In this document: positions 16,752 through 25,698 of the stretch, piece by piece
How positions within the stretch are numbered: the first letter of the stretch is position 1
Layout: each line of letters starts with the position of its first letter
Source: Nocardia sp. NRRL S-836
GTDB lineage: Bacteria; Actinomycetota; Actinomycetes; Mycobacteriales; Pseudonocardiaceae
Assembly (NCBI RefSeq): GCF_001279525.1
Contig: NZ_LGDY01000013.1
Location: 62,001 to 126,000 of the forward strand
Direction of reading: 5' to 3'
DNA length: 64,000 bases
The notes under the pieces: model-generated
Databases searched by the model: none
Told to the model about the DNA's origin: nothing
Seen by the model: the letters and a program-made list of their open reading frames with translations, nothing else
Position numbers and translations under genes: made by a program

Positions 16752-17252
16752 ATGAAGACGTTGCCGGTGCAGCGGTTCGCCCTCGGCGTGGCCGTGCTGA
16801 ACGCGCTCCTGGTCGTCGCGACCTTCCTGCCGGGCGCACCGCTGCTGCCGACGTGGGTCGCGATCGGCTGCCTGGTGCTGGCCGGTGTGGCGGTCGTCGT
16901 CATGGTGATGGGTGTGCGCCGGGTGCGGTTGCGGGTCGACGGGATCGGTGGTCTGTTCCGCGCGGTGCGCGAGACGTTGCCGCGGTGGGCGGTCGTGCTC
17001 GCGGCTGTGGCGTTCTACGGTGGCTGGGGTCTCGGGTTCGTCATGCTCGCGACCGAGACCAAGGGCAACCTGAAGTACGAGAACGGCGAGTACACGACCA
17101 CCCAGCGCAGGACCGTCACCGTCCTGACCGAGGAGCAGTACCTGCGCGCCACCAACGCGAACCAGCGCGCCGCCGCCTCCACGGCGTTGGCGGTCGCGAC
17201 CGGCGTGTTCGTGCTGGCGGGTCTGGCGCAGCGGCTCAGGCAGCAGGCCTAG
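16752..17252 (+). CDS. Small membrane protein, unknown function
   Basis: This encodes 166 residues from ATG 16752. TATCCT ends six bases before the ATG and no ribosome site is present, which fits a leaderless transcript. Four hydrophobic segments are visible (about 9-27, 33-56, 79-99 and 143-160). The last two flank a 40-residue polar segment with ETKGNLKYENGEYTTTQRRT. I do not recognise a family. The 3' end shares a CTAG with the convergent gene. The 170 bases upstream hold only a short CCGCG-GAAA-CGCGG hairpin (16667-16680). Confidence 0.7.
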   Translation: MKTLPVQRFALGVAVLNALLVVATFLPGAPLLPTWVAIGCLVLAGVAVVVMVMGVRRVRLRVDGIGGLFRAVRETLPRWAVVLAAVAFYGGWGLGFVMLATETKGNLKYENGEYTTTQRRTVTVLTEEQYLRATNANQRAAASTALAVATGVFVLAGLAQRLRQQA

Positions 17253-17596
17253 GCAGCGGTCTGGGGCAGGTCCAGCACGCGGCTCACGTGGTGCGCGAGG
17301 TCCTTGCGGTGCAACGCGAGCAGCACCGTGTCGTCGGCACGGCGGAAGTGCACGACGACCAGGTTCGGCGCGATTTGCCACGCGTCGTCGTCATCGGTGA
17401 CCTTCTCGATCCAGCCCTCGTCGGGGCTGAAGATGATCTGCTCGTTCCAGATGACCTTCGTCGGGCCGAAGAAGAGCTGGCCCTCCTCCCAGCGGCCGTC
17501 GAGGTACACGGCACCGCGACCGCGCAGGTCGTCCTCGGCGCCGGGCGAGAAGAACTCGCCGATCGCGCCACCGAGCAGTTCGAACAAAGCAGACAT
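17249..17596 (-). CDS. Conserved-looking cytosolic protein, unknown function
   Basis: This encodes 115 residues from ATG 17596 with GGGGGAG upstream. The sequence is beta-rich with regular Trp and acidic turns (AVYLDGRWEEGQLFFGPTKV, GWIEKVTDDDDAWQI, VVVHFRRADDTVLLAL). This suggests a small PH-like or beta-barrel domain, but the fold is a guess. No signal peptide or membrane segment is seen. It is downstream of the MerR gene with a long inverted repeat between them, so it probably has its own expression control. Confidence 0.65.
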   Translation of the reverse strand: MSALFELLGGAIGEFFSPGAEDDLRGRGAVYLDGRWEEGQLFFGPTKVIWNEQIIFSPDEGWIEKVTDDDDAWQIAPNLVVVHFRRADDTVLLALHRKDLAHHVSRVLDLPQTAA

Positions 17597-17616
17597 GGCG
17601 ACTCCCCCTTCGTTGT

Positions 17617-17652
17617 CACGGGAACGAGCTGGGCGCCCAGCTGGTTCCCGTG
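17617..17652. repeat. Long inverted repeat between merR and the 115-residue gene
   Basis: CACGGGAAC at 17617-17625 pairs with GTTCCCGTG at 17644-17652, and the interior (17627-17642) is itself a perfect palindrome, so the 36 bases fold almost end to end with one G-G mismatch. It could terminate the MerR transcript or act as an operator for the next gene. Confidence 0.6.
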
Positions 17653-17665
17653 TGCGGCAGGGGGC

Positions 17666-18589
17666 CTAGCCCAGCGGCACCCCGGCGGCGCGCAGCCAGT
17701 CGCGTTCGCGGGAGTGGTCGGGCATGGCGGGCCAGCCGTTGACGCGGCCGATCAGCACCCAGTACCGCTCCGCCCGCGGGTCGGCGAAGTCGGCGTACTC
17801 GCGCAGCCGCTGGACGACGGTCTCGTCGTCCGGCACGCCCAGCGCCTCCGCCCACCTGGTGTTGACGCGGGCGACGACCTCACGTGCGGCTGCCGAGTCC
17901 GGTGCGATGCCGGCCTCGATCGCCTCGCGCGCCTGCTCGACGGAGTAGTTGAACGTCTCCAGCTGCGTGCCGCCCGACGGCGGTGTCATGTCGACGTCGT
18001 TGCGGCGGTACTCCTCGTGCTGCCGGGACATCCGCTTGATCGACGCGCGGAAGTCCGGGTCCTGCACCAGCTTCGCGAGCTCGACCCAGGCCTCCAGCTG
18101 CTCGGGGGTCGGGTCGTCCGGCAGCTCGATCCGCACGGAACGCATGTGCTGCTCGAACTGCGGGTCCAGCTCGTACGGCCCGAACACGTCCTCGAAGAAG
18201 TCGTCGAGGATGCGCTGGCGCTCCTCGTCCGACATGCGGGCCAACTCGTTCATCAGTTCCATCTCCCCTCCTTTGGCGACGGCGCGCAGGACGGCACGGC
18301 GCAGCCGCAACGTCTTCATCTGCGCGTCGATCGCATCGGCGTGTGTGCGCGCCACGTCGGTCACCGACACCTCCCGTGCCAGCACTCGCCCGGCCGTCGG
18401 CAGGTCCACACCCAGGTCTCGCAGGGTGCGGACGAGCTTCAGCCGGGCGACCGCGTCGGCGTCGTAGGTCCGGTAGCCACCGGCGGTCCGGTCCGCGGGC
18501 GGGATGAGGCCCGAGTCGGAGTAGAACCGGATGGTCCTGACGGTCAGGCCGGTCAACCTGGCCAGCTCGCCGATCTGGTAGCGCGTCAC
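17666..18589 (-). CDS. MerR-family transcriptional activator
   Basis: This encodes 307 residues from GTG 18589. Residues 1-70 are the MerR winged helix (YQIGELARLTGLTVRTIRFY, then GLIPPADRTAGGYRTYDADA and VARL). After a helical linker, about 200 residues form an effector domain of mixed helices with no Cys pattern for metals, so the ligand is probably an organic compound. GGYRTY is typical of the drug-sensing branch. Its own promoter has the 19-base spacer diagnostic of MerR control (18597-18627), so it is very likely autoregulated. No other target is obvious in the window. Confidence 0.85.
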   Translation of the reverse strand: MTRYQIGELARLTGLTVRTIRFYSDSGLIPPADRTAGGYRTYDADAVARLKLVRTLRDLGVDLPTAGRVLAREVSVTDVARTHADAIDAQMKTLRLRRAVLRAVAKGGEMELMNELARMSDEERQRILDDFFEDVFGPYELDPQFEQHMRSVRIELPDDPTPEQLEAWVELAKLVQDPDFRASIKRMSRQHEEYRRNDVDMTPPSGGTQLETFNYSVEQAREAIEAGIAPDSAAAREVVARVNTRWAEALGVPDDETVVQRLREYADFADPRAERYWVLIGRVNGWPAMPDHSRERDWLRAAGVPLG

Positions 18590-18596
18590 GGGGACA

Positions 18597-18627
18597 ACTC
18601 TGAACCCTCCAGCGACTGGAGAGTCAA
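18597..18627 (-). promoter_or_regulatory. MerR-type promoter with 19-bp spacer
   Basis: On the minus strand, TTGACT (18627-18622) and CAGAGT (18602-18597) are separated by 19 bases that contain the dyad CTCCAG-TCG-CTGGAG. MerR proteins bind such dyads and untwist over-long spacers. The TGA stop of the esterase gene lies inside the -35 box. Confidence 0.75.
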
Positions 18628-20141
18628 ACCCGATTACCGACCGAGTTCCAGAACGAGCAGTTGTGCCTGGTCAGAGCATTGATCTGGCCGATGCCGCCGA
18701 GCTCGTACTGGTGCACGCGGCCGGAGCGGTAGGGCGCCCAGCCCGGCTTTCCGGTGCGGGCGAACGTGGTCCAGTCGCGGATCATCGTCGCGGCGAGCTC
18801 CCGCTGGGCCGGGTTCAGGTCGAACGTGGGGATGTCGAACAGGTAGGAGAGCTCGAACGAGTGCGGTGCGCCGGCCGGGAAGCTCTCGGAGAAGAGGTCC
18901 TTGAACCACCCCGCCGGTGCGGTGCGGTCGGCGAACTCGTAGCCGTACGTCGGTGTGAACCGGGCGAGCAGCCGGTCGTCGTCGGCGAGCTGGTTGCACG
19001 CCCACACGCCGTCGGTGAGCACGGCGCCGTACGCCAGCCGTGCGTTGCCGTACGCGCTCACCGGGTACTCGGCGATGATCTCGGCCGCCCTGTCCGCGCC
19101 GAACGACTGCTCCAGCAGACCGGGGTAGTCGAACGGTTCCGGCACGGTCGCGGACGTCAGCCTGCCCTCGTCACGGGTGTTGCCCCAGATCACCGGCACG
19201 CGGTTGAACCGCCCGGACCGCAACGCCTCGACGGGGTGCACCGGCAGCACCCGGTTGCCGACCACCACCGGCGTCGTGCCGCGGTCGATGGCGGTGAAAG
19301 CCCTGGGCGGCAACGCACGCAGGCACTCGACGTCCGAACACCCGAGCTGCGCCGAAACCGCCACCGCGTCGGCCTGGGCGGCCTTCTGCGAGATCCAGGG
19401 TGCACCGGCCGCCTTGCCGTGGATCACGCCGTTGGCACCCCACGTCGTGGAGCAGCCACCGCTCTGCGCGATGGCACGGTGGAACAGGCCGCGCGACAAC
19501 GGTGACGTGACGTGCGCGCACACGTCGAACGCGCCGCCGGACTCGCCGAAAACCGTGACGTTGCGGGGATCTCCGCCGAACGCGGTGGCGTTGCGCTGCA
19601 CCCACCGCAGCGCGGCCTGCTGGTCCTCGATGCCGTACGCGCCGGAATCCGGCAGGTCCGGGTGCCCGAAGAAGCCGAAGAACCCGAGCCGGTAGTTGAT
19701 CGTCACGACCACGACGTCGCCCTGCACGGCCAGGCGGCCCGTGCCGTACCCGGCGCCGGACAGGTAGCTGTTGCCGCCGCCGTGGAGGTAGACCATGACC
19801 GGCTTGCGGCCGTGCCGCGAGGGCGTGTCCACGTTGAGGTACAGGCAGTCCTCGGTGCTGCTCGGCGAACCGGCGCCGGCCGCCTGCGCGCAGGCCGCGC
19901 CGGGTGCGGTGGCGTCACGGGGTGCCGTCCACGGCGTGACCGGCTGCGGCGAACGCCACCGCAGCTCGCCCACCGGGGGTGCCGCGTACGGAATGCCCTG
20001 GTAGAGCTGGTGGTCTGCGAGAACGGTGCCGCGCACCGGGCCGGCGTCGGTGCGCACGAGGGTGGGTTCGGACGCCTGGGCCACGCCCACCGGACCCGCC
20101 AGCAGGGCCGCGGCGATCAGCAAGGAAAGTCGCTTCTTCAT
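18624..20141 (-). CDS. Secreted type-B carboxylesterase
   Basis: This encodes 505 residues from ATG 20141 (MKKRLSLLIAAALLAGPVGV, signal peptide cut after VAQA). A longer in-frame start at 20177 lies inside a terminator hairpin and is rejected. GESGGAFD carries the nucleophile Ser at about residue 201, and YLHGGGNSYLSG is the oxyanion-hole loop. SEDCLYLN-type text (STEDCLYLNV) is the second PROSITE signature. Asp/Glu in NTRDEGRL and His in APHSFELSYLF complete the triad. It hydrolyses carboxylic esters outside the cell. Length is usual for the family. The stop codon overlaps the MerR promoter of the next gene. Confidence 0.9.
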   Translation of the reverse strand: MKKRLSLLIAAALLAGPVGVAQASEPTLVRTDAGPVRGTVLADHQLYQGIPYAAPPVGELRWRSPQPVTPWTAPRDATAPGAACAQAAGAGSPSSTEDCLYLNVDTPSRHGRKPVMVYLHGGGNSYLSGAGYGTGRLAVQGDVVVVTINYRLGFFGFFGHPDLPDSGAYGIEDQQAALRWVQRNATAFGGDPRNVTVFGESGGAFDVCAHVTSPLSRGLFHRAIAQSGGCSTTWGANGVIHGKAAGAPWISQKAAQADAVAVSAQLGCSDVECLRALPPRAFTAIDRGTTPVVVGNRVLPVHPVEALRSGRFNRVPVIWGNTRDEGRLTSATVPEPFDYPGLLEQSFGADRAAEIIAEYPVSAYGNARLAYGAVLTDGVWACNQLADDDRLLARFTPTYGYEFADRTAPAGWFKDLFSESFPAGAPHSFELSYLFDIPTFDLNPAQRELAATMIRDWTTFARTGKPGWAPYRSGRVHQYELGGIGQINALTRHNCSFWNSVGNRV

Positions 20142-20159
20142 GCCCAGGCGTCGAACGAA

Positions 20160-20187
20160 GGGCCCGCGGATCGACATCCGCGGGCCC
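20160..20187 (-). terminator. Hairpin terminating the bkd operon
   Basis: A perfect 12-bp stem (20160-20171 with 20176-20187) has a CGAC loop and lies 20 bases past the bkdC stop. The following minus-strand bases TTCGTTCG are only weakly T-rich. It separates the bkd operon from the esterase gene. Confidence 0.7.
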
Positions 20188-20206
20188 TCGCATACCGAGC
20201 AGCAGA

Positions 20207-21611
20207 TCAGTAGGTCATCGCGATGCCCGGCTCGGCCAGCAGCGCGCCGACGTCGGCCAGGAACTGCGAGCCCTGCTGGCCGTCGACCACGCGGTGGTCG
20301 AAGGACAGCGCGAGCTGGCAGACCTTGCGGATCTTGATCTCGCCGTCGACCACCCACGGCGTGTCGCGGATCGCGCCCAGGGCGAGGATCGCGGACTCGC
20401 CGGGGTTGAGGATCGGCGTGCCGGTGTCGACGCCGAAGACGCCGACGTTGGTGATCGTGATGGTGCCGTTCATCATGTCGGCCGGAGACGTCTTGCCGTC
20501 GCGGGCGACGGTGGCGAGCTCGTCGAGCGCGACCGCGAGCTCCTTGAGGGACATGCGGTCGGCGTCGCGGACCTTCGGGACCACCAGGCCGCGCGGCGTG
20601 GCGGCCGCGATGCCGAGGTGCACGTAGTCCTTGTAGACGATCTCGTTCGCCGCCGCGTCCCACGTGGCGTTCACGTCCGGCGTGCGCCGCGCCGCCAGCA
20701 CGACGGCCTTGGCGCAGAACGCCAGCGGCGTGAGCTTCACGCCGCGGAACTCCGGGTGGTTCTTCAGCCGGGCCCGCAGGTCCATCATCGGCGTGACGTC
20801 GACCGTCAGGAACTCGGTGACGTGCGGTGCGGTGAACGCGCTGTCCACCATCGCCTGCGCGGTCGCCTTGCGGACGCCCTTGATCGGCACCCGGCGTTCG
20901 CGCGTGCCGTTGTCCACAACGGACTGGGCCGGCGCGGCGGCCGGTGCCGTGACGGCGTTCTCGACGTCGGAGCGGGTGATCACGCCGTTCGGGCCGGAGC
21001 CGGAGAGCGCGTACAGGTCGACGCCGAGGTCCTTGGCCAGCTTGCGGACCGGCGGCTTGGCCAGCGGGACGTACCCACCCGGAGCCGTGACAGGTTGCGG
21101 CACGACCGGAGCAGGCGCCACGACCGGCGGTGCGGCGATCGGAGCCGGCGGTGCCACGGCGGCGGCCGGGGTGATCGCGGCAGCGGCGGCGTTGGCCGCG
21201 GCCGGTGCGTCCTTGCGCGCACGGCGCTTGGCCACACCGGACTTCGGGCCGTAGCCGACGAGCGTCGCGATGCGCCCGCCCGGCATCTCCTCGCCGATCT
21301 TGCCCGACGAGCTGCCGTTGGACTCCGCGGCGGCAGCGGCGGGAGCCGGGGCGGCCGCGCCACCGGGGTCGGTGTCGATCGTGATGATCGGGACGCCGAC
21401 CTCGACGGTCTGACCGGGCTCCGCGAGCAGCTCGGTCACGACGCCGGCCCACGGGCACGGCAGCTCGACGGCGGCCTTGGCCGTCTCGATCTCGACGATG
21501 ATCTGGTTGACCGCAACGGTGTCACCCGGCTTCACGTGCCAGGTGAGGATCTCGGCCTCGGTCAGCCCCTCTGCCGTGTCGGGCAGGGGGAATTGCTTGT
21601 ACTGCGGCATT
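20207..21611 (-). CDS. bkdC: Branched-chain 2-oxoacid dehydrogenase E2
   Basis: This encodes 468 residues from ATG 21611. The lipoyl domain (1-80) has EIETAKAAVELP with Lys45 as the lipoylation site. An Ala/Pro-rich linker leads to the peripheral-subunit-binding domain (PPVRKLAKDLGVDLYALSGS, then GPNGVITRSDV). After a second linker comes the acyltransferase domain, ending SFDHRVVDGQQGSQFLADVG with the catalytic His and Asp. The protein is the core of the complex that converts branched 2-oxoacids to acyl-CoA primers. Only one lipoyl domain is present. It is last in the bkdA-bkdB-bkdC operon, 13 bases after bkdB. Confidence 0.93.
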
Positions 21612-21624
21612 TCCGGTGTTCCCC

Positions 21625-22650
21625 TTACCAGGCGAGAGAGCGGTCGACGGCGTGCAGCACCCGGTCGAGGTCGGGGAGGAACTCCTCCTCGAGCTTCGAG
21701 GGCGGGTACGGGGTGTCGAAACCGGTCACCCGCAGCACCGGTGCCTGCAACGAGTAGAAGCACTCCTGCTGGACCTTGGCTGCAATCTCGCTGGCGATCG
21801 AGGACTCGGACGGCGCCTCGGACACGACGACCAGCCGGCCGGTGCGGCGCACCGACTCGAACACCGGCTCCAGGTCCAGCGGCGACAGCGTGCGCAGGTC
21901 GATGACCTCAAGTGAGGTGCCGTCCTCGGCGGCCGCGTTGGCGGCGTCGAGAGAGGTGCGGACCATCGGGCCGTAGGCCACCAACGTAGCGTCGGTGCCC
22001 TGACGCAGCACGCGCGACTCGAACAGCTTGCCGGGCTGGGTCGTGGTGTCGACCTCGCCCTTCTCGTAGTAACGGCGCTTGGGCTCGAAGAAGAGCACCG
22101 GGTCGTCGCAGTCGATGGCCTGCTGGATCATCCAGTAGGCGTCGGCCGGGTTCGAGCACGAGACGACCTTGAGGCCGGCGGTGTGCGCGAAGTACGACTC
22201 GGGCGACTCCGAGTGGTGCTCGACGGCACCGATGCCGCCACCGAACGGCACGCGGATCACGATGGGCATCTTGATCTTGCCCTGCGTGCGGTAGTGCAGC
22301 TTCGCGACCTGCGACACGATCTGGTCGAAGCCGGGGAAGATGAAGCCGTCGAACTGGATCTCGCACACCGGGCGGTAGCCGCGGATGGCGAGGCCGACGG
22401 CGGTGCCGATGATGCCGGACTCCGCGAGCGGCGTGTCGAGCACGCGCTGCTCACCGAAGTCCTTCTGCAGGCCGTCGGTGATGCGGAAGACGCCACCGAG
22501 CTTGCCGATGTCCTCGCCCATCATGATGACCTTGGGGTTGGCCTCCATGGCCGCCCGCAGGCCCATGTTGAGCGCCTTCGAGATCGTGAGCGTCTGCGCC
22601 GGGGTCGCCGGGGCAGCCGCGGTCGAACGATCCATCGTCGGAGCAGCCAT
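21625..22650 (-). CDS. bkdB: Branched-chain 2-oxoacid dehydrogenase E1 beta
   Basis: This encodes 341 residues. The ATG shares its A with the TGA of bkdA (TGATG), so translation is coupled. VIMMGEDIGKLGGVFRITDG and PLAESGIIGTAVGLAIRGY are standard for E1-beta, including the Glu that activates thiamine diphosphate. PYPPSKLEEEFLP near the end is typical of branched-chain enzymes. It pairs with BkdA in an alpha2beta2 decarboxylase that forms the lipoyl-bound acyl group. In actinomycetes the products prime iso/anteiso fatty acids and polyketides. Confidence 0.93.
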   Translation of the reverse strand: MAAPTMDRSTAAAPATPAQTLTISKALNMGLRAAMEANPKVIMMGEDIGKLGGVFRITDGLQKDFGEQRVLDTPLAESGIIGTAVGLAIRGYRPVCEIQFDGFIFPGFDQIVSQVAKLHYRTQGKIKMPIVIRVPFGGGIGAVEHHSESPESYFAHTAGLKVVSCSNPADAYWMIQQAIDCDDPVLFFEPKRRYYEKGEVDTTTQPGKLFESRVLRQGTDATLVAYGPMVRTSLDAANAAAEDGTSLEVIDLRTLSPLDLEPVFESVRRTGRLVVVSEAPSESSIASEIAAKVQQECFYSLQAPVLRVTGFDTPYPPSKLEEEFLPDLDRVLHAVDRSLAW

Positions 22651-23846
22651 CAGTGCTCACCTCCAGCAAAACCCGAGACGTAGTCGAGGAACTCATCGCG
22701 CTGCGCTTCGAGGTTGGGGTTCCCCTCCGCGTAGACGTTGCTGAAGATCCGTTCAGCGGGCGGGTCGGGCATGTTCGTGCAGAACTCCCGCAGCTCCTCG
22801 CCCAGCTTGTCGGCGTCTGCCTCGACGCTCTCGAAGAACGCGCTGTCGGCCCACTGCTGGCGGACCAGGTAGACCTTCACGCGCTCGATCGGGTCCTTGA
22901 GCTTCCACATCTCCAGCTCGTCCGACAGCCGGTAGCGGGTCGGGTCGTCGGAGGTGGTGTGCGCGTCCATCCGGTAGGTGAACGCCTCGATCAGGATCGG
23001 GCCGTTGCCGTGGCGGCACTCGTCCAGCGCCCACTTCGTCACGGCCAGCGTCGCGAGGACGTCGTTGCCGTCGACGCGGATGCCGGGGAAGCCGTAGCCG
23101 CGGGCGCGCTGGTACAGCGGCAGGCGCGACTGGCGCTCGGTGGGCTCGGAGATGGCCCACTGGTTGTTCTGGCAGAAGAAGACCAGCGGCGCGTCGTAGA
23201 CCGCGGCCCACACGAAGCCCTCGTGCACGTCACCCTGGCTGGTCGCGCCGTCGCCGAAGAAGCACATGGTGGCTTCTCCCTCGTCGTCGCCGACCTTGCC
23301 GTCGAACTTCTGGCCCATCGCGTAGCCGGCCGCGTTGAGGACCTGGTTGCCGATGACGATCGTGTACGGGTGGAAGCGCTTCTCGACCGGGTCCCAGGTG
23401 CCCTGGTCGGTGCCGCGGAAGATGCCGAGCAGCTCCGTCGGGTTGATCCCGCGGGTCCACGCGATGCCGTGCTCGCGGTAGCTCGGGAAGGCCATGTCGG
23501 TCGGGCGCATCGCGCGGCCGGCACCGATCTGCGCAGCCTCCTGGCCGAGCAGCGGCACCCAGATGCCGAGCTGGCCCTTGCGCTGCAACGCGTTCGCCTC
23601 GCGGTCGACGCGGCGGATCAGCACCATGTCGCGGTACAGACCGCGCAGCTCCTCCGCCGTGATGTCCACGTCGAAGTCGGGGTGGTGGACCCGCTCGCCC
23701 TCCGGGGTGAGCAGCTGCACCAGGTCGGCGCCGCCCTCGTCTGTTGCTCGCAAGCCTGCGATCACCTGTTCCGCCGTCGGTTTCGCGGCAGTGGCGGCCG
23801 GCGCTGCGTCCGGCTCAGGGTGCGTCCATTGCTCAGGGGACGACAT
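22650..23846 (-). CDS. bkdA: Branched-chain 2-oxoacid dehydrogenase E1 alpha
   Basis: This encodes 398 residues from ATG 23846 with GAGGAGAAGG upstream; a longer frame to 24053 lacks similarity. The thiamine-diphosphate motif is present as FGDGATSQGDVHEGFVWAAV with CQNNQWAIS at the far end. TYRMDAHTTSDDPTRYR is the phosphorylation-loop equivalent. It is the first gene of the bkd operon. No E3 (lipoamide dehydrogenase) gene and no Lrp-type BkdR gene are adjacent. A divergent dipeptidase gene shares the 355-base upstream region, which has several dyads. Confidence 0.93.
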   Translation of the reverse strand: MSSPEQWTHPEPDAAPAATAAKPTAEQVIAGLRATDEGGADLVQLLTPEGERVHHPDFDVDITAEELRGLYRDMVLIRRVDREANALQRKGQLGIWVPLLGQEAAQIGAGRAMRPTDMAFPSYREHGIAWTRGINPTELLGIFRGTDQGTWDPVEKRFHPYTIVIGNQVLNAAGYAMGQKFDGKVGDDEGEATMCFFGDGATSQGDVHEGFVWAAVYDAPLVFFCQNNQWAISEPTERQSRLPLYQRARGYGFPGIRVDGNDVLATLAVTKWALDECRHGNGPILIEAFTYRMDAHTTSDDPTRYRLSDELEMWKLKDPIERVKVYLVRQQWADSAFFESVEADADKLGEELREFCTNMPDPPAERIFSNVYAEGNPNLEAQRDEFLDYVSGFAGGEH

Positions 23847-24201
23847 GCGCCTTCTCCTCTGTCTTCTCCGACCGCCTGATCGCTCGTGACGACCTCGTGC
23901 GGCGACGTCAGCGGTCGCCGCCAACCCTGTGGGACCGGAGGCAGCCGTCGACGGTGACGGTGGCTTACGACCACATCCTGACACGGCCTCACCCGAGTTG
24001 GTGAGACCCGTCCCACTTCGTAACACACCAGTCAACGTTCTGATCAGGGACAACAGTCGGAGGTTCGACCTTTTGTCCTCCGACTAGGCCGTCCGATTAC
24101 CGGACAGCACTGTCCCGGTTACCGATCGTTAACTTCTGCGGCCCTCTCCTGGTAAGAGGCTAGGGACGCGAGCAGAGGCCGAGTCGTGACAGGATCGAGA
24201 G
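23847..24201. promoter_or_regulatory. Divergent control region of bkdA and dipeptidase gene
   Basis: This is 355 bases without a gene. Dyads seen: CTCACC-N6-GGTGAG (23988-24005), GTCGGAGG-N13-CCTCCGAC (24056-24084), and GGACAG-CA-CTGTCC (24102-24115). The last, near the middle, is the best operator candidate. The regulator is not identified. Confidence 0.5.
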
Positions 24202-25620
24202 GTGGACCGCTCCGTTGTGACCAGCACCGTCCGGACGCTCTGGGACTCCGACATCGTCGAGAGCCTCTCTCAGCTCGTGGCCGTGCCTGCCATCTCTCCC
24301 GCATTCGACCCGGCGTGGGAAGAACACGGCGAACTGGCCGCCGCGATCGACCACGTGCGCGCCTGGATCGCCTCCCGCGACCTGCCCGGCGTGACGCTGG
24401 AGGTCGTCCAACTGGCGGGACGCACGCCGCTTCTCGTGGTCGACGTGCCCGCGTCCGGTAACGCGGGCGACGACACCGTGTTGCTCTACGGACACCTCGA
24501 CAAGCAGCCGCCGGTGGGTGGCTGGAGCGAGGGACTGGGCCCGTGGACCCCCGTGCTACGTGACGGACGTCTCTACGGCCGCGGTTCGGCCGATGACGGT
24601 TACTCCGGTTATGCCGCAATTGCCGCTATCGAGGCCGTGCGCGCGGCCGGTGGCTCCCATGCGCGCTGCGTCGTGCTGCTGGAGACCGGCGAGGAGTCCG
24701 GTTCGCCCGATCTGCCCGCGTACCTGGAGCACCTGTCCGAGCGACTGGGCCGCGTGTCGCTCGTCGTGTGCCTGGACTCCGGCGGCTCCGACTACGAGCG
24801 GATGTGGCTGACCACGTCGCTGCGCGGGCTGGTGCAGGTCACGATGACCGTGCGGGTCCTCAACGGCGGCCTGCACTCGGGCATGGCGTCGGGCATCGTG
24901 CCGTCGTCGTTCCGCATCGCCCGCGCGCTGCTCGACCGCCTCGAAGACTCCGCGACGGGCGAGGTCCTCGTGCCGGAGATGCACGTCGAGATCCCGCCGC
25001 ACCGGCTCACCGAGGTCCGCGAGGCCGTCGAGGCCGCGCCGGGCGCCCTGTGGGGCCCCGTGCCGCGCGTCGGCGACCTGCAGCCGGTCTCGCCGGACGA
25101 GGTCGAGATGGCGCTGAACTCCGGCTGGCGGCCGACCCTGTCCGTGACCGGCGCCGACGGCCTGCCCGCACCGGACGACGCGGGCAACGTGCTGCGCCCG
25201 TTCACGACCCTCGTGCTCTCGTTCCGCCTGCCGCCCACGGCCTCGTCCGCGGCCGCGCTGGAGGCCGTGCGCGACAAGCTCACCACCGACGTGCCCTACG
25301 GCGCGACCGTCGAGCTCACGCGGGTCGAGGCCGCCGACGGCTGGAACGCCCCCGAGCTCGCACCGTGGCTGTCGGCGACGCTGGACGACGCCGGCAAGGA
25401 CGTCTTCGGCTCGCCGTGGCGGACCGTGTCGCTGGGCGGCTCGATCCCGTTCATGGGGCTGCTGCACGAGGCGTACCCGGACGCGCAGTTCCTGGTCACG
25501 GGCGCGGTCGGGCCCGACTCGAACTGCCACGTGCCGGACGAGTGGCTGCACCTGGGGCACGCGGCACGGGTGACCGAGGCGGTGGCGCTGGTCCTCGAGG
25601 CGCACTCCAGGCGTGCGTGA
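24202..25620 (+). CDS. M20-family metallodipeptidase
   Basis: This encodes 472 residues from GTG 24202. The di-metal site is complete: YGHLDKQPP (His, Asp), GRGSADDGYSG (bridging Asp), ETGEESGS (Glu-Glu), CLDSGGSDYER (Asp) and SNCHVPDEWLHLGH (His). LKGGVHSG-like NGGLHSGMASG marks the lid domain. The overall form is that of carnosinase/CNDP-like M20 dipeptidases with a C-terminal GPDSNCHVPDE box. It is cytosolic. It is divergent from bkdA, so it might feed free amino acids to the same pathway, which is inference. CAGGAT lies shortly before the start and may be a leaderless -10. Confidence 0.9.
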   Translation: MDRSVVTSTVRTLWDSDIVESLSQLVAVPAISPAFDPAWEEHGELAAAIDHVRAWIASRDLPGVTLEVVQLAGRTPLLVVDVPASGNAGDDTVLLYGHLDKQPPVGGWSEGLGPWTPVLRDGRLYGRGSADDGYSGYAAIAAIEAVRAAGGSHARCVVLLETGEESGSPDLPAYLEHLSERLGRVSLVVCLDSGGSDYERMWLTTSLRGLVQVTMTVRVLNGGLHSGMASGIVPSSFRIARALLDRLEDSATGEVLVPEMHVEIPPHRLTEVREAVEAAPGALWGPVPRVGDLQPVSPDEVEMALNSGWRPTLSVTGADGLPAPDDAGNVLRPFTTLVLSFRLPPTASSAAALEAVRDKLTTDVPYGATVELTRVEAADGWNAPELAPWLSATLDDAGKDVFGSPWRTVSLGGSIPFMGLLHEAYPDAQFLVTGAVGPDSNCHVPDEWLHLGHAARVTEAVALVLEAHSRRA

Positions 25621-25698
25621 CCAGCAGCTGAGTGAGGAATGACTCAGAGCTGACCGGGAGGTAACCGGACTTTCGCCGCCGTGTCGCACACTGGAACG

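Noticed and set aside
14799..17381. 860-codon open frame on the minus strand
   Set aside because: It lies antisense to the SCP2 and acyl-CoA dehydrogenase genes and is rich in Arg, His, Gly and Pro, as expected of a shadow frame in high-GC DNA. No family match.
18624..21458. 944-codon frame that would fuse an upstream segment to the esterase
   Set aside because: The upstream part is a shadow of bkdC in another frame. The esterase has its own signal peptide at 20141, and a terminator hairpin lies between.
25626..25650. Hairpin after the dipeptidase gene
   Set aside because: CTGAGT/ACTCAG pairs over only 6 bases with a bulge and no T-run; too weak to call.
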